DNA of 14,784 nt from Hamiltosporidium magnivora (taxonomy: Eukaryota > Microsporidia > Dubosqiidae), in the NCBI GenBank assembly GCA_004325065.1, contig PITI01000312.1, positions 1 through 14,784 of the forward strand, written 5' to 3'. Below, piece after piece: positions 9,959 through 14,784 of this stretch. Below the pieces are notes generated by a model. The model was not told the DNA's origin. It ran no database searches and was given only the letters and a program-made list of their open reading frames with translations. Position 1 is the first letter of the stretch. Each line of letters starts with the position of its first letter. A program made the translations under genes and the position numbers.

Positions 9959-10980
9959 TACTTCGTAATTTATTAAAAAAATAAATTTATTTTAAATCTT
10001 TTTAGATAATTTTATTTTAACTTTTATTGCATGTTTGCATTTTAATTTATTTATTAACTTATTTAATCTGTGATTTTATATTTAATATACATTTTTTAAT
10101 TTTTTCTCTATTCTGCTGTTTATTTTCAAACTAAATACTTTCTTGTAAAATTTGCTACAGTGTTAGCCAATATGTTTCCATCAATAAATTAACTGATTTG
10201 ATTTGCATTTATTCTTATGTTCAAAAAATAGCATTAAAATCAAGACCAAATTTCAATCCATGTATACAAACATAAGTAATGTTATAAGTATGCAAAATGT
10301 TTACAAATTATTACTTCATTCTTTTTAGAAGCAAAATTTTACAAATTTATTGTTCAAAGCACGAACAAACAATAAAATATGATTTACTTTTCGAGTAATA
10401 ATAAATGAAGTTATGAGTCAAACACCATCACATGAAGTTAAGCTATATATTATGCAAAAGTTAGATATTTTAAGCGTCGTAAAATATATTTATAAGTTCA
10501 TTTCTACGATAAAATTTAGTATTTACGAATTTGGTATTCTAAACATAATTTCAACGAACAATAATCGAGTTTACCATCCCAAAGTACCCAATTATTGCTT
10601 TACTTTTGTTGAAACAGCAAGAAACAAAGTATCTTTGGTAGAAAATATTTATACGATTACAATAGAAAAACGGTTATAATTCCGTGATATTTGATGTTTA
10701 ATCAATAATGTTTTTATTTTCCAAAACAGCTTATAAATCTATAAATTTCTATTTTTTTCCTTTCGCACAATAAAATAGAAAAATTTAATGCTACTTCGCT
10801 GTATTTCTTCTATATTTTTGCTTGTTTATTTAACTTCTTTTCTCATTTATTTGAATATTCTATGAAGTTATTTTTTTTATATACATAGTAAAAAGTATTG
10901 ATTTCGGTATTTTTATCCACACTCTGAAGTTCAAAACTCTTGGTATTTATTTGCTTATAAACATCGTTTTAATGGGCGCG
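9959..10980. other. AT-rich intergenic stretch after copy 1
   Basis: Apart from one doubtful small ORF at 10413-10679 I see nothing supportable here. The first 200 bases are T/A-rich 3' flank. I could not see homology to the flank of copy 2, so any duplication event behind the pair is old or was limited to the gene. Confidence 0.4.
10413..10679 (+). CDS. Doubtful small hypothetical protein (88 aa)
   Basis: An ATG-to-TAA frame of 88 codons that overlaps no other gene. The product begins MSQTPSHEVKLYIMQKL and shows no motif, signal or repeat I recognise. It shares no visible similarity with the paralogue pair on either side, so it does not look like a third, shortened copy. The mixed composition (Ser, Pro, His, Val, Thr, Glu as well as Lys/Ile/Asn) is slightly more protein-like than chance frames nearby. 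There is no CCC element and the length is near what chance allows. It could be a small lineage-specific gene, a relic or noise. Confidence 0.2.
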   Translation: MSQTPSHEVKLYIMQKLDILSVVKYIYKFISTIKFSIYEFGILNIISTNNNRVYHPKVPNYCFTFVETARNKVSLVENIYTITIEKRL

Positions 10981-10999
10981 TATTTGTTGTTGGTATCCA

Positions 11000-11137
11000 T
11001 CAGCTACCTTTATGAAAGCCACTTATGTATTTTCCTACTTCATGGGGCATTTGATCTTGGAACTTAGCAACTTTGTCGATCAAATATCTCTTAAAATACT
11101 TTTTAGCCGATTTATTTAATCTATTGGTTTGTATGAA
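11000..11137 (-). pseudogene. Coding-like relic on the minus strand, identity unknown
   Basis: An open frame of 45 codons ending at a TGA (11000-11002) reads through segments such as YFKRYLIDKVAKFQDQ and MPHEVGKYISGFHKGS. Gln, Gly, Val, Pro, His and Asp are used more than in surrounding chance frames. A second frame starts on the overlapping ATG (TGATG, 10998-11002) and runs 17 codons. There is no start codon upstream in frame, and stops lie at both ends. It may be a remnant of a mobile-element protein, but I cannot assign a family. The length alone is not significant. Confidence 0.2.
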
Positions 11138-11515
11138 TTAGTTTTGACTTATTAAACACTCGGCTATTGGTATTTAGTTACAATAAAATTTAGAATTATC
11201 ATATTTAAGCTTTTCCTTAAAAAATGAATATAATATATGATTCATATCGAACAAAATACAATTATTAGTTTTTTCCGGTATATTATATTAATTTAATTTT
11301 GCAAAGTGCATTTATCTCAGTTGATGTAATCCTATATTTTTTATCTAAAAAAATATATTTGGGTGTATTTGCATATATAAGGTTTTTTAGTATTAGTGTA
11401 TAGTCTTATTTCCATATACTAATAAAAAAAAATTGCGCGATCTGAGTAACTCTTAATCCGGTTTAAGTCTTGAAAAAATATTTATTCAATGAAATAAATT
11501 TTGACATTTAATCAT

Positions 11516-11719
11516 CTAATTATTGCGCCAATTTTTATCATGCTGGTGTAGTTTTTTATAGCTAGTTGCTAATATTCCAAGAGATTTATAGAGCTTTCTT
11601 AAGTGAAAGGCTTTCTCCGCATCCTTAAATGTAACAGATTGCATTATTTTAACACGCCCTGATGATATTTTTTTAGGTATTCTGAAAAAAACACTAACAG
11701 TTAGTAAATTATTATAAAA
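11516..11719 (-). pseudogene. Second coding-like relic on the minus strand, identity unknown
   Basis: A 67-codon open frame between stops, ending at TAG (11516-11518), with an internal Met (VKIMQSVTFKDAEKAF, then HLRKLYKSLGILATSY and KKLHQHDKNW). The amphipathic pattern and the mix of Ala, His, Gln, Trp, Leu and Ser look more like real protein than the neighbouring Lys/Asn/Ile frames. No family is recognised. It lies about 500 bases from the other minus-strand relic and just left of the GC-rich island, so all three could belong to one decayed element. Frames this long are also expected a few times per window by chance. Confidence 0.22.
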
Positions 11720-11799
11720 TTAGCACATCTTTTGAAACAGGGGCAAGTATTATATTTGTTTTCATGACATTAACGTAGTTCTAAGTTTAAAATAAATAA

Positions 11800-12412
11800 C
11801 TACTACCCCACCACACCATCAGTACCCCCTGCAATACCTACGTTCCATAGCCTTTCATCTACTAGGTATGTAAACCCTAATTAATAGATGAGGCAGTTTC
11901 TCGGAGTTCGTTAATTTCCGTTGCATAGAGTGTGATCGAAGGCCGAAGCCCCCTCCAGGCCCCCAAGACTATGCAGCATTCCCACTTACTCTACACTTTC
12001 TGAACCCAATAAACTTCTAGTTCAGATATATTTCAGATATTTACATGCGTTCCACCTAGACAGTGCAATGTCATACCAACGGGTATAACCTGCTAGTTAG
12101 CTTTCCTGGCTTTAAATTGTTTTTTGTTTTATATCTCCCAGGCGCTAAGTCTTCTAACCCGAGTGAGCAAGGCTAGGTTTCCATGCTTTTAAATGGCAAT
12201 TACCTACAAGTTTAGCTGCGGTCTGCAATTTGGTTACGTAAAAAACTACAAATAAATCTGTAGAAAAAGTTTCTCCATTTCTTAGACCTCTCCTCCTCAT
12301 AACAACTCCCAAAGAACAACCAAAGATGTAGTGTGGTTTTATTCGCACCAAAAATCCAAACAATGATCTCACACCAGTTTCACACACTCATTGCCAAGCA
12401 GAAAGTTTTTTA
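11800..12412. mobile_element. GC-enriched island, probable decayed repeat or transposon sequence
   Basis: Base composition changes abruptly. Bases 11941-12000 are about 58% G+C by count, within flanks that are about 20% G+C by eye, and the shift back to AT-rich DNA near 12412 is sharp. The longest frame (12154-12387, minus, 77 codons) opens only on GTG with a stop directly before it, so I do not call it a gene. No terminal inverted repeats, target duplication or rRNA/tRNA motif was found. Read on the minus strand the island ends in a G-rich segment followed by A/T-rich DNA, as a retrotransposon 3' untranslated region might. It could be an untranslated part of the element family at 14345 onward or of another element; this is inference. 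Confidence 0.45.
11922..11975. repeat. Nested hairpin inside the GC-rich island
   Basis: TGCATAG (11922-11928) pairs with CTATGCA (11969-11975). Inside that loop GGCC (11941-11944) pairs with GGCC (11958-11961) around a C-rich centre. Two nested stems in the most GC-rich part of the island suggest a folded RNA element, for example in a retrotransposon untranslated region. This has not been tested. Confidence 0.4.
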
Positions 12413-12813
12413 TAAGTTATCTTCCCTTCATATTATGATATAACAAGAAGTTGTTTTTATATAAATAATTAATTCTTGAAATAAAATGACTTAATAATTT
12501 GAATTAAACGATTAAATAAGTTATTTTACATTTTCAATTAAAATGTATTTCGAGAGAAATGCAAAAATCGAATAAATATGCTTATTTTTTTTATTCTTTG
12601 TAATATAATTCAATTCTTTTTAATTTCTAAAACTAGAAAATAGATTAATCTATATTTCTGATTTAAATTAAATTTAATAAATTATTAACGGTCTAGGAAC
12701 CAGAAAAAAGTCTATATGCAACAATACTAATTTACTACATATTGTTAATATTTTTATTTATCACAGTTTTTAAAATAAAATAACAGTAAGATATTCCTAT
12801 ACGTTGATTTGGC
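12413..12813. other. AT-rich 5' flank of copy 2
   Basis: No gene seen. The last bases before the ATG (ending TTGATTTGGC) contain no CCC element. I could not see conserved blocks shared with the 5' flank of copy 1. Confidence 0.45.
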
Positions 12814-14106
12814 ATGAAATTTATAAACAAAATAATTCAAATTTTCTTACTAAAAATCAACTTTATATTTCTAGAAAAGGATAAAATAAATTACATTCAA
12901 AACCTAGAAGACAAGTTCCGCGAATTCTTAGGTTTATATGTTGATTCAGTTCAAAAACAACTTTTGGAAAATTCGAAATATGATTTACATCTAATAAGTA
13001 TTGATAATATAAACAAAACTGAACATTCTTGTGCACAGGTTTTAAAATATATTCCATTAAAAGAATATGATTTTAACTTTCTTATTACTTCTTTTACTAC
13101 AAATAATTTCTTAAAAGATTATTTTATTTTCTCGTTTTATCAGCAAAAAACATCTTCTGCAATCAAATTTCGATCTACTGAGAGTAATATTGTAAAATTT
13201 AAGAAAAGTGTGTTGATTTTAGATCATGAAAACGCTTATTCATTTATTGCAAGATTTATAGTCTTTTTTGAAAAAATATTCAAAGTTTTAAACAACTATA
13301 TGACGGAATATGATGGCGTCTTTATAATCCAACCAATAAAATCAGCAGAATATAATAAAAATGTGATAAGTGAAATATTTAGAAATTATAATTATTATTT
13401 TTATTTGAATTTAGTAGTTATATTGGAGAAAAAAGATATTTTATTGATGAAAAATAGTATTATTTGTGACGAAAAGTTAATTAAAAAGTATATAAAACAC
13501 TATTTTGTTGTTTCTCTGCCTTCCGAATATGTAATTCGATTGATGGACAAAACAAAAGACAAAATTCTGAAAATTTCATTTCTAAGCTTTGATCTACCCG
13601 TACAAATCCATCGAGATTTATTAATAGCTACACAAACGAAGTTTTCTTCACGCAACATACTTAATTCCCGCACAGATTATATGGATAAAATTTTATATTT
13701 GTGCATCGATAAGTACATTGTCATAAAAAATCACAAAATATTAGTTCTACAGAAAAAAGTAAAAGAATTAAATTTTTATCATATATTTAAAAATGAAAGA
13801 ATTAATGAAAGTTACAAAATAACACAGACTTGTTTTTTTAATTTATTCTTATATACCGTAGAAATCAAAAGATCAATTCATTTTTCATCATTCAAATTAA
13901 AAGATAAAACCCAATATGATCTGAAAATTACAATAAAGAAACACGTGAATTTAGATCCTGAAGTATTAATGGTTAAAATTATAACTTCATGTGATTTTTC
14001 AAATGACTATTATGATGTAAAAAAAGTTTTACTAAATTTGATGGCAATGAATCCTTCTGGGTTCAAGGAATTGATCCAAACTATTTCCAGCAATACAAAA
14101 GAATGA
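12814..14106 (+). CDS. Orphan-family protein, copy 2 of a paralogous pair (430 aa)
   Basis: A 430-residue intronless protein of unrecognised family, about 46% identical to the protein at 8661-9947 in a gap-free alignment from residue 1 to 428. The conserved blocks fall at the same residue numbers, and the last 85 or so residues are about 60% identical. Residues 7-20 (IIQIFLLKINFIFL) are strongly hydrophobic and could act as a signal or anchor. The substitutions are largely conservative (Ile/Val/Leu, Lys/Arg, Asp/Glu, Phe/Tyr), which suggests both copies evolved under selection. The single ATG at 12814 matches the start of copy 1. The stop overlaps an AATAAA. Same strand and about 2.9 kb apart, the two look like an old tandem duplication. 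No function can be assigned from the sequence. Confidence 0.88.
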   Translation: MKFINKIIQIFLLKINFIFLEKDKINYIQNLEDKFREFLGLYVDSVQKQLLENSKYDLHLISIDNINKTEHSCAQVLKYIPLKEYDFNFLITSFTTNNFLKDYFIFSFYQQKTSSAIKFRSTESNIVKFKKSVLILDHENAYSFIARFIVFFEKIFKVLNNYMTEYDGVFIIQPIKSAEYNKNVISEIFRNYNYYFYLNLVVILEKKDILLMKNSIICDEKLIKKYIKHYFVVSLPSEYVIRLMDKTKDKILKISFLSFDLPVQIHRDLLIATQTKFSSRNILNSRTDYMDKILYLCIDKYIVIKNHKILVLQKKVKELNFYHIFKNERINESYKITQTCFFNLFLYTVEIKRSIHFSSFKLKDKTQYDLKITIKKHVNLDPEVLMVKIITSCDFSNDYYDVKKVLLNLMAMNPSGFKELIQTISSNTKE

Positions 14107-14111
14107 ATAAA
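14106..14111 (+). terminator. Polyadenylation signal overlapping the copy 2 stop codon
   Basis: AATAAA begins on the last base of the TGA stop (14104-14106). Polyadenylation signals touching or overlapping stop codons have been noted in microsporidia. Confidence 0.4.
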
Positions 14112-14344
14112 AATTATATTAAATATTGAGTATGATACTTTAGATTTTTTAATTTGGTTTGGCTTTTTTCTTCTAAATACTTACTAGCTGTAAAGCTCGT
14201 AGAAATTGATTTGGTTTAACACATGCAAAAAACCTAAATGAGTCGACATCTTGTTAAATTTTATTAAACGAGCTATAATTTCTTAATCATTTCAAATAAA
14301 ATTTTATACCTCCTCCTTTAATTTATTTACTATTATATTTTTTA
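14112..14344. other. AT-rich spacer between copy 2 and the retrotransposon fragment
   Basis: No gene seen. In the reading frame of the downstream retroelement there is a stop at 14284-14286. The codons from 14287 to about 14346 read as low-complexity Phe/Ile/Asn-rich sequence rather than protein, so the element probably begins close to 14345. Confidence 0.45.
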
Positions 14345-14784
14345 GCCTTGTAAGATGGTTAAAGAGAGGGAATATTAGGCCACGAAATGAAGCTGTGTTC
14401 TGCTATATCCAGGATAGAAATGTATTCGGGGGAGAAGATGGTATGTGCCAACATTGCAATAAATCTGGTAAGACTGTAGATCATCTAGCAACTCGATGTG
14501 GAAAAATGCTAGGCCATGACTACACCAGACGGCATAATGAAGTGGTTAGATGCCTACACTTACTTCTCCTAAATAGATATAAGTTTAAGTCCTCAAAACG
14601 AATTAGGAGTCACTCAGTTCAAGAAATTCTTGATAATGAGTATGCAGAGATAAGAGTGGACACCAGAATAAAAACTGATGTTAAAATTCGGAATAACAGA
14701 CCCGACATATTTATTTTAGATAAGAAGAAGAATAAGATAACACTCATTGAAGTAGGAATCACTTCCCAAGATTCACTTCAAATA
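14345..14784 (+). mobile_element. 5'-truncated non-LTR retrotransposon, C-terminal zinc knuckle and restriction-like endonuclease
   Basis: The frame that includes TGG at 14356 stays open to the window edge (143 codons) and continues beyond it. It holds a CCHC zinc knuckle, C-x2-C-x8-H-x4-C (first Cys codon 14446-14448), a basic linker, then RPD (14698-14706) followed 14 residues later by the Glu of LIEVGIT (14749-14751). This order, knuckle then PD-(D/E) nuclease, is the C-terminal layout of R2-type non-LTR retrotransposons, whose restriction-like endonuclease nicks the target for target-primed reverse transcription. The reverse transcriptase that should lie upstream is absent; AT-rich non-coding DNA precedes instead. 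This is the typical 5' truncation of an incomplete insertion. The visible part has no stop or frameshift, so it looks recent. Confidence 0.8.

Noticed and set aside
10413..10679. The small ORF as a third, shortened copy of the paralogue family
   Set aside because: None of the family's conserved blocks is present in its 88 residues.
12154..12387. A 77-codon minus-strand frame in the GC-rich island
   Set aside because: It opens only at GTG directly after a stop, has no homologue I recognise, and long frames are more likely by chance where GC is higher and stops are rarer.
11800..12412. The GC-rich island as an rRNA or tRNA gene
   Set aside because: No tRNA B-box or cloverleaf and no recognisable ribosomal core sequence was found.
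12863..13057. A minus-strand 64-codon frame
   Set aside because: It is the antisense shadow of the second paralogue.
1..14784. A CRISPR array, bacterial operon or phage region
   Set aside because: There are no regularly spaced repeats, no ribosome binding sites before the genes, and the gene content and signals are eukaryotic.

Overview
The window is about 14.8 kb of very AT-rich DNA with long gene-free tracts and few, intronless protein genes. Four things point to a eukaryotic parasite genome, most likely a microsporidian with an expanded, repeat-rich genome of the Hamiltosporidium kind. These are a large leucine-rich-repeat (LRR) protein with an N-terminal membrane or secretion segment, a CCC element just before its start codon (a known microsporidian start-site signal), AATAAA signals at or touching stop codons, and a fragment of a non-LTR retrotransposon with a restriction-like endonuclease. 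The organism is inferred from these traits and not proven.

Layout: bases 1-808 are non-coding and hold one hairpin/palindrome. Bases 809-3331 (minus) encode the 840-residue LRR protein. Bases 3332-8660 are a 5.3 kb AT-rich desert. A cluster of perfect inverted repeats lies directly upstream of the LRR gene, and at about 4386-4607 (minus) there is a possible scrap of an ISXO2/Merlin-type transposase. Bases 8661-9947 (plus) encode an unrecognised 428-residue protein, and 12814-14106 (plus) encode its 430-residue paralogue. Between the two copies lie a small doubtful ORF, two coding-like relics on the minus strand, and a sharply bounded island (about 11800-12412) of much higher GC that looks like an old mobile-element insertion. 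From about 14345 to the window end runs the 3' part of a non-LTR retrotransposon ORF (zinc knuckle plus PD-E endonuclease), without its reverse transcriptase and continuing past the window.

The three intact genes do not form a recognisable pathway. The LRR protein looks membrane-bound or secreted. The paralogue pair is the most interesting part: its two proteins align end to end without a single gap at about 46% identity (hand count), so both copies look maintained and define a family I cannot name. The setting (LRR gene, tandem orphan paralogues, transposon debris, low gene density) fits an accessory or fast-evolving region of the genome.
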